Source of the DNA: Streptomyces sp. AJS327
Lineage (GTDB): Bacteria > Actinomycetota > Actinomycetes > Streptomycetales > Streptomycetaceae
Reading direction: 5' to 3'
Length of the DNA stretch: 64,000 bases
NCBI RefSeq assembly: GCF_013450295.1
Contig: NZ_SKBR01000003.1
Coordinates: 372,001 to 436,000 of the forward strand
The notes below the pieces were generated by a model. It worked only from the letters and a program-made list of their open reading frames with translations, had not been told where the DNA came from and made no database searches. Below are positions 18,552 through 26,566 of this stretch, piece by piece; within the stretch, counting starts at the first letter, position 1, and each line of letters opens with the position of its first letter. Made by a program: the position numbers and the translations under genes.

Positions 18552-20282
18552 TCAGCCGGCCACTGCTTCCCGTTCGGCGCAGAGCCGCTTGGCGTGCTCC
18601 ACGAACTCGACGTAGGTGCGGCCCAGATGGTCGCGGTCGTACCGCTCGACCATCGCCCGCAACTCCTCCTCCAGCCGCTCTCCGAGCCGCGGCCCGCCCT
18701 CGTCCCCCCGCAGCAGCGCGTGGTTGAGGAAGGCGATCAGCAGCACCGGCAGATCGGCCACCCAGCCGCGCAGACTGCTCAGCAGCGGCCGTAGGCCCTC
18801 GCTGCCGCGCGCCCGGCGCGTCCGGGTGGCGTCGACGATGAGCTGCGCGACGAACGGCAGCTCCTCCTTGCGGTCGCTGACCTCGGCGGACACCGCGCTC
18901 CAGGCGTGCCAGATCGCCTCGACCCGCTCGTCCACCACCCGGTAGTCGCGGCGGGCCTCGCTGAGGACGGCGCCCGCGGGCCCGTCCACCCCGGATATCT
19001 CGGGCGGCAGCGGGTCCGCAATCTTGTCGTACATCTCGGTGCCGCGGAGCGCGATGGCCCGGCTGACGAAGGAGAACGGGTTCTCGCTCACCGCGATCCC
19101 GGTGGCGACGATGAACTGGAGGTTCTCCCACAGCTCGTCGACGGTGGACCCCGGATCGATCATGATCCAGCCGGGTTCCAGCTCGATCCGCTCCTCCTGG
19201 AACAGCCGCGCCGCGTCGGTGTTGTAGTCGATGGTGGTGCCCTTGCGGATCCGCTTGGCCATGCTGGGCGAGCCCGTCTCCATGCCGAGCAGCGCGGAGG
19301 CCATCCCGGCGCGGCGCAGGGTGCGCAGCGCCTCGCGGTCGATGAGCCCGGTGTCGACGCGGAACTCGCAGTGGAAGTTGATACGCACGTCGCGCCGGAG
19401 CAGCTCCTCGGCGAAGCCGACGGCGTGGTGGTAGCCGTCCTGGAAGGCGCCACCGAAGTTGTCGTCGTTGAACCAGAGGAAGCGGGTGCCGAAGTCCCGT
19501 TGCAGGAACTCGATCTCGTCCACCACGTCGATCGGGGACCGCACCCGCCACGCCTGGCCCGCGACAGCGCCGGGGGCGCGCGGCACGTAGCAGAAGGTGC
19601 ACTTGGCGTGGCAGCCCCGGCTGGTGTACGTCGAGGCCACCGGCGTGCGGATGCCCTGCGCCCGGTGGTTGACGAGCACGTCCCGCGCGGGCCAGGCCGC
19701 CGCGTTGAGGTCCGGGAGCTTCGGCGGGCCGCTGCTGCGCACCCGGTCGCCCCGCCAGTAGTAGATGCCCGGGACGGTGCGCCAGTCGCGTCCCGCGGCG
19801 AGCGCGTCCATCAGTCCCTGCACGGTGAGTTCGCCCTCGCCGAAGGCCACGCAGTCGGCCTCCGGGATGCGTTCGGCGATGAACTTGGCGTTGTACGTGC
19901 AGAAGGCGCCGCCGATCGCCACGAACACGGCGGGGTCGGCGGCCCGGACGCAGCGCAACAGCCGTACGGCGTCCACGATGTGCAGGTCGTACATGATGCT
20001 GATGCCCACGAAGCTGGGTCGCTCCCGGCGGACGAGGTCGGTGATGACCTCGTCGCTCGGGTTCCTGCCGTGCAGGTTCAGCGCCCGCACGGAGTAGCCG
20101 GAGGACCGTAACTGGCCCGCGATACAGGCCAGTCCGAGGTTCTCCCGCACCTTCTCGTAGAACAGCCGCATGGCCGGATCGAGTTTCAGGTACTCCTCGT
20201 CGTTGATGAGGACGTTCTGGTTGTTGATGCTGGCGAATCCGGTCAGAATCTCGCGTGGCGTCAGCAGCACCACGTCCGCCAT
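18552..20282 (-). CDS. ptmL: B12-binding radical SAM enzyme, PtmL-like
   Basis: 576 residues with the same layout as its downstream paralogue: a cobalamin-binding-like domain (about 20-190), a radical SAM core with Cys224, Cys228 and Cys231 (CHAKCTFC), and a helical C-terminus (about 455-576). Several long blocks are identical to the PtmM-like protein at both DNA and protein level, including the stretch from NLHGRNPSDE to GEGELTVQ, so the two arose by duplication or are kept alike by gene conversion. They differ mainly after residue 450. GGGAGTAG precedes ATG 20282. It starts 2 bp after the stop of the ketosynthase gene, pointing to one operon. Confidence 0.85.
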   Translation of the reverse strand: MADVVLLTPREILTGFASINNQNVLINDEEYLKLDPAMRLFYEKVRENLGLACIAGQLRSSGYSVRALNLHGRNPSDEVITDLVRRERPSFVGISIMYDLHIVDAVRLLRCVRAADPAVFVAIGGAFCTYNAKFIAERIPEADCVAFGEGELTVQGLMDALAAGRDWRTVPGIYYWRGDRVRSSGPPKLPDLNAAAWPARDVLVNHRAQGIRTPVASTYTSRGCHAKCTFCYVPRAPGAVAGQAWRVRSPIDVVDEIEFLQRDFGTRFLWFNDDNFGGAFQDGYHHAVGFAEELLRRDVRINFHCEFRVDTGLIDREALRTLRRAGMASALLGMETGSPSMAKRIRKGTTIDYNTDAARLFQEERIELEPGWIMIDPGSTVDELWENLQFIVATGIAVSENPFSFVSRAIALRGTEMYDKIADPLPPEISGVDGPAGAVLSEARRDYRVVDERVEAIWHAWSAVSAEVSDRKEELPFVAQLIVDATRTRRARGSEGLRPLLSSLRGWVADLPVLLIAFLNHALLRGDEGGPRLGERLEEELRAMVERYDRDHLGRTYVEFVEHAKRLCAEREAVAG

Positions 20283-20284
20283 AG

Positions 20285-22603
20285 CTACTCCCTTCCCGCT
20301 GCGTCGAACGCCCCGCCGGGTGTCCCGCGCGGTCGCCCCGGTCCTGGTCCGCGTGCGCCGCCTCCGGCCCCAACTCGCCTTCCTGGCCGGGGACTCGCCG
20401 CTTCGTGCCGCGCGTGCGCGTTCTGTGTCACCGCCGCGCCGGGTGGCTCCCCGGGAGGCGCCGTGGACGGCTCCCCGGGAGGCGACGCGGCTGCCTTCGC
20501 GGGTGCCGACCCACCGTCCTTCGCACCAGCATGCACCGCATGACCCGAATTGCGGGATGGCCGTGCGTCCGCGATGTATGTCCGGTCGTGTGGGCCGGTG
20601 CCGGTATGGGTGTCCGTATGGGTCTCGCCCGGTGGCGGGGGCGCGGCGGCGCCGCCGGACCGCGCGGTGGCGGGGCCCGGCCCGATGCCCCTACCGGCGC
20701 CGACGCCGGTGCGCGGGCTCGCGGCGGCGGCCGACGGGGCGGTGGAGGTGCGGGGGTGGGGCGGGCGGACGGTGGGGCGGGTCAGCACCGCCGCCGCGTT
20801 GTTGCCCCCGAAGCCGAAGTTGCTGACCAGCACCGACCGCAGCCCGGGCAGCGGCTCGGGCGCGCGCGGCAGCCGCACCCGGCGGGTGGGCAGCGGCGTC
20901 TCCAGCCCCGGGGTGCCCGGTGCCACTCCCTCCCGCAGCGCGCGGACGGCCGCCGCGACCGCCGGGAACAGCGCGGCGTGCAGCAGATGCCCCGCCCCGC
21001 CCTTGTACGAGCTGACCGGCGGCCGGTGGCTCCAGCCCCGCTCGGCGCCCAGCTGGTCCAGCGCCAGCAGCTCCGCCTCGTCGCCCTGCCGGGTGCCCGG
21101 CGCGTGCCCGCACACCGCGTCGGGGGCCCGCAGCCCCGCCATGTCCAGCGCCAGCCGCATGCAGGTGGCGCCCAGTCCGGCGTTCAGCGCGGTGGTGCCC
21201 GCACCGCCCACCCGGCAGGCGACGCCCGCCAGTTGGGCCGCCGGTACGTGTCCCCGGTCCGCCGCCCGCTCGGCCGTCTCCAGCACCAGCACCCCGGCGC
21301 CCTCCCCGATGACAACCCCGCCGCGCCGCTCGTCGAAGGGGCGCGCCCCGGTGGTGGAGGTGGCGCGCAGCACGTCCAGGGTGGCGAAGTCGTAGACGTT
21401 CAGCGCGGACACCCCGATCAGCAGCACGGTGTCCACCAGCCCGCTCAGCAGCCACTCGCGTCCCATGGCCAGGCCGAAGGCGCCGGTGGCGCAGGCGTGG
21501 GCGAGGAGCGCGCGGTTCCCGGGGGGCACCGGCAGCCCGTCGTCGTCGCCCGCCGGGCCGAGCGCGATCTCCGCGACGCCCGGCTCCCCGGCGACCGTGG
21601 GCAGATGCGGTACGACCCCGGCGTGCACCACCAACGTGCGGGCGAGGCAGGGGACATGGGAACCATCCCGGCTGTCCCGCCCAGGGCCGTCTCCTCCGGG
21701 GTCGTCTCCTCCGGGGTCGGTCAGTCCGGCGTCGGCCAGGGCCTCGGCGCGGGCGCGGGCCACCAGCGTGTGGCGTACCGGTTCGCCCGCCGAGGGGCGG
21801 ATCGGGGTCTCGCAGGCGGTGGAGGCCCGGAAGCGGTCCGTGCCGAAGCGGGTGACGGGGCCCTGGGCGACCCGTCCGGCGAGCAGCCCGTGCCAGAAGG
21901 CGTCCACCCCGTCGCCCAGCGCCGTCACCAGCCCGACGCCGGACACCACCACGGGTCCCTCCGGGGCTGACGCACTCCCCTCCCGCCCCTGTTCCGGGGG
22001 GAGTTGGGGCCGCCGATCCGGGGGGAGGTGGGGCGCCGGAGCGGGTTCGGCTCCGGAGACGGGCGCCTCGGTGGTCGCGGGCGCGGCGGCGGGGGTGAGA
22101 TGGCCCGGGGCGGCTACGGGGAGCGCGCTGACCCGGTAGCCGTGCCCGTCCGGGAGCGCGGTCAGCGCGCAGACGACGACGCCCCGGTGCAGGCCCCGGG
22201 CGACGCTCGCGCGCGCCCAGCGCAGCGCCTGCGGGAGCGCGGTGTCCGGACTGATGAGGACGTAGCCGGGTCCGGTCCACCGACCCTGGAGTGCGAACTC
22301 CTGGAGCAGCTGGGCCGGTTCGGGGTCCATGGAGAAGGAGGGCCGGATGCGGCGGCCGCCCGCCTCGGCGTCGGCGCAGCGCCGTACGTACCGTGCGGTC
22401 GTAGTGGCGCTGTAGTCGGTGGCCGCGAGCAGGATGGGGGCCACGGAGCCCGCGTCGGGGGACAGTTGGGCGAGTGCGGCGCCGAGCACGGTGGTGGTGG
22501 TGCCGCCCAGCGCGCTCTCTCCGGCCTCGTCCGCGCACCAGCTGCCCTCCCACACACCGGAGTTGGCGCCGGGCCTGGTTGGGGGAGCGGGGACGGCGGT
22601 CAT
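20285..22603 (-). CDS. ptmK: Beta-ketoacyl-ACP synthase, PtmK-like, with long extensions
   Basis: 772 residues. The ketosynthase core spans about 215-625 and holds the catalytic triad Cys371 (ACATG), His500 (GHAPGT in place of EAHGT) and His539 (YKGGAGHLLHA). In pactamycin biosynthesis this KAS condenses the activated 3-aminobenzoyl starter with a malonyl unit to give an ACP-bound beta-ketoacyl chain on PtmI. Unusual parts are an N-terminal domain of about 210 residues, whose LQGRWTGPGYVLISPD segment may be a degenerate thiolase-fold domain, and a disordered Pro/Ala/Gly-rich tail of about 145 residues. ATG 22603 overlaps the glycosyltransferase stop (ATGA), so translation is coupled. Confidence 0.82.
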   Translation of the reverse strand: MTAVPAPPTRPGANSGVWEGSWCADEAGESALGGTTTTVLGAALAQLSPDAGSVAPILLAATDYSATTTARYVRRCADAEAGGRRIRPSFSMDPEPAQLLQEFALQGRWTGPGYVLISPDTALPQALRWARASVARGLHRGVVVCALTALPDGHGYRVSALPVAAPGHLTPAAAPATTEAPVSGAEPAPAPHLPPDRRPQLPPEQGREGSASAPEGPVVVSGVGLVTALGDGVDAFWHGLLAGRVAQGPVTRFGTDRFRASTACETPIRPSAGEPVRHTLVARARAEALADAGLTDPGGDDPGGDGPGRDSRDGSHVPCLARTLVVHAGVVPHLPTVAGEPGVAEIALGPAGDDDGLPVPPGNRALLAHACATGAFGLAMGREWLLSGLVDTVLLIGVSALNVYDFATLDVLRATSTTGARPFDERRGGVVIGEGAGVLVLETAERAADRGHVPAAQLAGVACRVGGAGTTALNAGLGATCMRLALDMAGLRAPDAVCGHAPGTRQGDEAELLALDQLGAERGWSHRPPVSSYKGGAGHLLHAALFPAVAAAVRALREGVAPGTPGLETPLPTRRVRLPRAPEPLPGLRSVLVSNFGFGGNNAAAVLTRPTVRPPHPRTSTAPSAAAASPRTGVGAGRGIGPGPATARSGGAAAPPPPGETHTDTHTGTGPHDRTYIADARPSRNSGHAVHAGAKDGGSAPAKAAASPPGEPSTAPPGEPPGAAVTQNAHARHEAASPRPGRRVGAGGGARGPGPGRPRGTPGGAFDAAGRE

Positions 22604-23838
22604 CCGGTGGTCCCCGGCCGTGCGGCGCCGTTCGGGGTGGGGAGCGGGGCGGCGGCCCAACCAGCGGGTGTACGTGCTGGGTTGGCGGCGCGTGACCGGT
22701 CCGGGGCGGCGGGACGGCCGCTGCCGGTGGCCTGCCCGGTGGCCTGCTCCGTGGCCTGCCCGGCGTCGGCGGTCCGCCCGGTGCGCGGGGTCTGGCCGGT
22801 GCCGGTGGCCTGTTCGGGGTCGTGGGGCGTGGCCGGGCTGGTGTGCGGGCGGGGGACGCGGTGGGACAGGAGGGCGGCCAGCTCCGCGAGTTCCATCCGG
22901 CCGAGGAGGAAGGCGCCGACCCGCTCCAGCGCGGGGTCGCCGTGGCGTTCGGCCACCAGCCGCCAGAACCTCGGGAGCGTCTCGGTCACCCGGCGGCGGG
23001 CGGTGGGCAGGTGGTAGCCGGTGGCGTCGATCATCTGGAAGGAGCATCCGGACGCGGCGAGGCGGAGCCCCAACTCCAGGTCCTCGCCGCCCCACAGGGT
23101 GCCGTAGCTCGCGTCGAACCGTCCGGCCCGCTCGAAGTCCGCCCGCCAGAGGCTGGTGTTGGTGCCGACGCAGGAGAGCCAGGCCAGCGCGCGGTACTCC
23201 GGTGTCTCCACCGCCTTCCGCGCGACGCGTTCGATGAACGAGCGGCGCGGCCCGAACCGTGGCGCCTCCCGGCTGAGGTCGGCGGCCTCGGAGGGGCCGA
23301 TGGAGCGTCCGCGCGCACCCACCAACCGGGCGGCCAGCACCTCCGGTTCGGGCGTGAGCGTGAAGGCGGAGAGGTCGGTGATCCGGCCGTGGACGACGCC
23401 GCCGGACGCGGTGCCGCCGTTGGGCGGGGGCGCTCCCGGCTGGTGGCCGGGCGTCCGCGAACGGACCGCCTCGGCGTGGGCGGCCAGGTGGGCGGCGAGT
23501 AGTCCCGGGGCGGCCACGGTGTCGTCGTCCAGGAAGAACAGCAGGTCCTCTTGGGCGAGTTCGGCTCCGACGTTCCGGGCGTGCGCGACGCCCCGTCCGC
23601 CGCTGTCCGCCACCTGGAGGCGCAGCCCGTCGGGGAGGACGGCCAGCACCTCGTCCACTACCCGTCGGTCGGGGGCGTCGTTCACCAGCACCACGTCGAA
23701 CCGCCCCTCGGGCAACCGCTGTTCGCGGAGTGCGGCGAGGGTGAGCAGCAGCCGCGTGGTGCGTGCCCTGGTGGGGATGACCACGCTGAGCGAGGTGGGG
23801 GAGCGTGCGCTGCGGGTGTGGTTGACAGGACGGTCCAC
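22600..23838 (-). CDS. ptmJ: Family 2 glycosyltransferase, PtmJ-like
   Basis: 412 residues. The GT-A fold starts at about 17 (SLSVVIPTRARTTRLLLTLAAL), the metal/nucleotide DxD region is FFLDDDTVAAPG (about 98-109), and the catalytic-type segment GTLWGGEDLELGLRLAASG is near 240. It transfers a sugar from a nucleotide donor; PtmJ is known to add N-acetylglucosamine to the ACP-bound beta-ketoacyl aromatic intermediate, an early and unusual glycosylation of a carrier-bound chain. The last 75 residues are a Thr/Gly/Ala-rich repeat tail (GQATEQATGQATG) outside the fold. The start is GTG 23838 with an AGAGAGG ribosome site. The order is ptmI, then 216 bp, then ptmJ overlapping ptmK. Confidence 0.83.
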   Translation of the reverse strand: MDRPVNHTRSARSPTSLSVVIPTRARTTRLLLTLAALREQRLPEGRFDVVLVNDAPDRRVVDEVLAVLPDGLRLQVADSGGRGVAHARNVGAELAQEDLLFFLDDDTVAAPGLLAAHLAAHAEAVRSRTPGHQPGAPPPNGGTASGGVVHGRITDLSAFTLTPEPEVLAARLVGARGRSIGPSEAADLSREAPRFGPRRSFIERVARKAVETPEYRALAWLSCVGTNTSLWRADFERAGRFDASYGTLWGGEDLELGLRLAASGCSFQMIDATGYHLPTARRRVTETLPRFWRLVAERHGDPALERVGAFLLGRMELAELAALLSHRVPRPHTSPATPHDPEQATGTGQTPRTGRTADAGQATEQATGQATGSGRPAAPDRSRAANPARTPAGWAAAPLPTPNGAARPGTTG

Positions 23839-23942
23839 GGGGCGCCTCTCTGGCGTGCGACGTCGGGTGCGCGGAGGGTGCTTGGTGCCGTGGTGCGCGT
23901 GCCGTGCGGGTGCGGTGCGTGCGATGCCCGCGGTGCTTGGTG

Positions 23943-23991
23943 CCGTACCTCCGTACGGTGCTGACGCCCGGCTCCGGTGTCCGGCGTCAGC
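23943..23991 (-). terminator. Two hairpins between the ACP and glycosyltransferase genes
   Basis: Hairpin 1 has arms 23943-23948 and 23953-23958 (CCGTAC / GTACGG, loop CTCC). Hairpin 2 has 9-bp arms GCTGACGCC (23960-23968) and GGCGTCAGC (23983-23991) plus an inner GG/CC pair. They lie in the 216-bp ptmI-ptmJ gap. They could be a partial terminator or mRNA-stabilising element giving more of the small ACP than of downstream proteins. No T-run. Confidence 0.45.
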
Positions 23992-24054
23992 GTCCGGCTC
24001 CGGTGGTGGTCGCCCAACACCCGGTGCGTGGAACGGAGTCGCGGCGGTGGTGCG

Positions 24055-24342
24055 TCAGCTGGAGGGGCTGCCGCTGACCTTCTGCTGGAGGATGTAGGTG
24101 GCGAGTCCGTCGATGGAGAACAGGGTCTCCTCGGTCAGGTCCTCGTCCTCGAAGACGACCTCGAACTTCTCCTCCAGGATCAGCAGGTACTCCAGGGCGT
24201 CGAGGGAGCTGAAGCCGTACCGGTCGATGAGGCTGGTGTCACCCCCCTCTCCGGCGCCCTCCACGGGGGAGGAGTCCTGGCCGGGCTTGGCCATCTCGCC
24301 AGCGATCTTGTGGAGTTCCTGGATGAGTTCGGCGCGGTCCAT
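24055..24342 (-). CDS. ptmI: Acyl carrier protein, PtmI-like
   Basis: 95 residues, one helical carrier domain. The phosphopantetheine attachment serine is Ser46 in YGFSSLDALEYLL; the usual Asp before it is replaced by Ser. The domain is acidic around helices 2-3 (LEEKFEVVFEDEDLTEETLF), as expected for docking to ketosynthase and glycosyltransferase. A Gly/Glu-rich loop (about 20-36) is inserted between helix 1 and the active serine. In pactamycin biosynthesis this free ACP carries the 3-aminobenzoyl-derived beta-ketoacyl chain while PtmJ glycosylates it. ATG 24342 has GGAGACC upstream. The 188-bp gap to ptmH holds only GC-rich sequence. Confidence 0.87.
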   Translation of the reverse strand: MDRAELIQELHKIAGEMAKPGQDSSPVEGAGEGGDTSLIDRYGFSSLDALEYLLILEEKFEVVFEDEDLTEETLFSIDGLATYILQQKVSGSPSS

Positions 24343-24530
24343 GCGGGTCTCCTTCGCGTTGCGCGGCGCGGGCCGGTGTCCGGGGTGGCCGGGGGCCGGG
24401 GCGCCGCTCGGGTCGGTGGAGCTGCCGGGCGGGACGCTCTGGGTCGTACGGAGGCACTTCTCGTCGGGGGGCGGGGGCGCTCCGGGCCGATTGGCCGGGG
24501 CGCCCGTGGTCCGCCGGGGGCCGGGCGGGG

Positions 24531-26438
24531 TCAGTCGGGTACGCGGGCGCGGTGGTCGGTGATCTGCTGTTCGGTCCGCCCTCGGTAGATGTCCATCCGG
24601 AAGTAGTGCTGGACGTCGTTCCCGAAGCCGATCCGGTAGTAGAAAGAGGTGGTCACCGGGGCCGGTTCGGCGCTGACGCGCTCGCCTCTGCGGAGCGCCG
24701 CGACCAGTTCGGGCACGGGGTAGGCGAAGTCCACGCGCTCGCGCAGGTACCACTGTTCGCCGTGGAGTTCGACGACCGGCAGGTCCTCCTCCGGGCCGGA
24801 GCCGTCGGGCAGTGGACGGACCGGCTGGCAGGCCAGGTCGTAGCGGAAGACCTCGTCCAGCAGGGCACGGTGTTCCTCCGGTACCTCGGGCCGCATGGCC
24901 TCCCGCCACCAGGAGCGCAGCAGCCCCTTGGTGAGCAGCCGCCACACGTCCGGGTTGACCTGCTCGCTGGCCGAGCCCGTCGGGTCGGCCACGGTGTGCA
25001 GGCGGCGGGCGTCCGGATCGGTACTGGACTCCACCCAGTCGGAGAAGCTGAGGATCACCGCGGACTGCTGGATCCCGGCGATCTCGCGGAGCGCCACCCA
25101 CAGGTTGTGCAGCCAGAGGCTGCGGGCCAGCACGCGGTTCCAGCAGATGAAGCGGAGCATCCGCTCGTTGTCGCGCGGGGTCATGGTGTGGTGGGAGAGC
25201 AGGTACTCGAAGTCGTCCTGCTCGCCGCGGACGGTGACCAGGCCGTGCTGTTCGCGCTTGTCGTGGTAGTCGGTGTTGGGCAGGATCATCAGCGGGTGCA
25301 CGGCGACGAACGGAGTGTGTCGGGACACCCGGTCGTAGCCGGACAGGAACGACTCGACGGTCTCGCCGGGCGCTCCCCAGATGAGTTCGAGGTACGGCGT
25401 GATCTCGTGGTCGGTGAGCCAGGAGACCAGGTCCTCCCACTCGTTCAGCCGCATGTTGCGGCGGCCCATGACCTCCAGCACCTGGTCGTCCATGCTCTGG
25501 AGGGCGAGGATGAAGGCGCTGTGCATCCCGGCGTCCTTCATCCGCTCCATGATCCGGTAGAAGCCCGCCGACTTGTTCTTCGCCCAGGAGGTCTCCAGCC
25601 GCTTCGGGTAGCCGTGGCGGGAGCGGATGCGCAGCAGGTCGTCCAGGAACTCCTCGTCCTGGCGGAGCATTCCGAAGTTGGAGTCGCACAACAGCAGCGA
25701 CTCCACGCCGTGCCGGGCCAGCAACTCGACCTCCTCACGCAGGCGTTCGCGGGAGAAGGCGCGCATTTTCTGTCCGGTGGCGCCGCCCCAGTAGCAGAAG
25801 CCGCACTTGTAGGGGCAGCCCCGGTTGGTCTCCATCAGCGCGTAGTCGTAGGCGAACCGGCCGTCGGCGCGGGTGAGGGGGATGGCTCCGGAGAGGATCG
25901 GGGAGGGCAGCGCGTCGAGGTCGTCGAGGCGGGGGCGTTCGGCGGTGGTGTGGACGCCGCCGCCCGGCTCCCGGAAGGAGACGCCCGCGATGCCGTGCAG
26001 CGCGGAGGGTTCGGCGCCGTCGAGGCGGGCGTGCATCAGCTCGGTGAAGACCTGTTCGCCCTCGCCGTTCACCACCACGTCGACCTGCGGGAACATTCCG
26101 AAGACGCGGTCGGCCTGGTGGGCCACGTGGTTGCCGCCGAAGACCACCCAGCCGCGCGGGTTGATCTGCTTGAAGGTCTCCGCGAGGGAGCCGAACGCCC
26201 GGTGGTTCCAGCCGAGCACGGAGGCGCACAGGACGTCCGGGGCGCCGTCGCGGAACAGGTCGCGGCTCATCGCCGACAGCCGTGTGTCCCCCGGGTAGTT
26301 GCGGATGGTGAAGTCCATCGCTCGCCGGAGGCGGGGATCCGCCTCGGCGTTCGCCTTGAGGTAGCCGACGGCCAGGGGCATGGAGGCGGCGGAGCTGCCC
26401 CACACGCCCTGCTGTAACAGGACCACACGAGTCTTCAT
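24531..26438 (-). CDS. ptmH: B12-binding radical SAM methyltransferase, PtmH-like
   Basis: 635 residues. A cobalamin-binding-like domain (about 1-170; VLGWNHRAFGSLAETFKQ, VVFGGNHVAHQ, VVNGEGEQVFTELM) precedes a radical SAM core with Cys208, Cys212 and Cys215 in CPYKCGFCYWGG. The C-terminal part resembles that of other PhpK/Fom3-like class B enzymes. It is more distant from the two paralogues at 16684-20282 than they are from each other. In pactamycin producers PtmH is the enzyme linked genetically to C-methylation of the cyclopentitol. The start ATG 26438 has AGGGAG upstream. A strong hairpin at 26485-26515 separates it from the peroxidase gene, so it probably begins its own transcript. Confidence 0.85.
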   Translation of the reverse strand: MKTRVVLLQQGVWGSSAASMPLAVGYLKANAEADPRLRRAMDFTIRNYPGDTRLSAMSRDLFRDGAPDVLCASVLGWNHRAFGSLAETFKQINPRGWVVFGGNHVAHQADRVFGMFPQVDVVVNGEGEQVFTELMHARLDGAEPSALHGIAGVSFREPGGGVHTTAERPRLDDLDALPSPILSGAIPLTRADGRFAYDYALMETNRGCPYKCGFCYWGGATGQKMRAFSRERLREEVELLARHGVESLLLCDSNFGMLRQDEEFLDDLLRIRSRHGYPKRLETSWAKNKSAGFYRIMERMKDAGMHSAFILALQSMDDQVLEVMGRRNMRLNEWEDLVSWLTDHEITPYLELIWGAPGETVESFLSGYDRVSRHTPFVAVHPLMILPNTDYHDKREQHGLVTVRGEQDDFEYLLSHHTMTPRDNERMLRFICWNRVLARSLWLHNLWVALREIAGIQQSAVILSFSDWVESSTDPDARRLHTVADPTGSASEQVNPDVWRLLTKGLLRSWWREAMRPEVPEEHRALLDEVFRYDLACQPVRPLPDGSGPEEDLPVVELHGEQWYLRERVDFAYPVPELVAALRRGERVSAEPAPVTTSFYYRIGFGNDVQHYFRMDIYRGRTEQQITDHRARVPD

Positions 26439-26484
26439 CGAACTCCCTGTCGTACGACGGCGGATGGACCGCCGTCCCTCTCCG

Positions 26485-26515
26485 CCACTCCGCGTCCGCG
26501 CTGGGCGCGGAGTGG
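26485..26515 (-). terminator. 10-bp stem hairpin between peroxidase and ptmH
   Basis: Perfect arms CCACTCCGCG (26485-26494) and CGCGGAGTGG (26506-26515) with an 11-nt loop, about 50 bp past the stop of the leftward peroxidase gene and 47 bp before the ptmH start. Likely the end of the ptmB-ptmA-peroxidase transcript. Confidence 0.6.
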
Positions 26516-26566
26516 TCCCGCGCCCCGGGCCCCGCCGAACGGGCCCCGGAGCACGGCGCGTTGGGC

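Noticed and set aside
16684..20373. A single 1229-residue frame spanning both ptmL and ptmM regions
   Set aside because: Only the part from 18474 down matches a protein family; the upstream half is an out-of-frame reading of the ptmL gene.
20285..23095. A 936-residue version of the ketosynthase
   Set aside because: The extra N-terminus is the glycosyltransferase gene read in another frame; ATG 22603 overlaps the ptmJ stop in the usual way.
24343..24530. A terminator or small gene between ptmI and ptmH
   Set aside because: Only GC-rich runs without a clear perfect stem or a supported frame.
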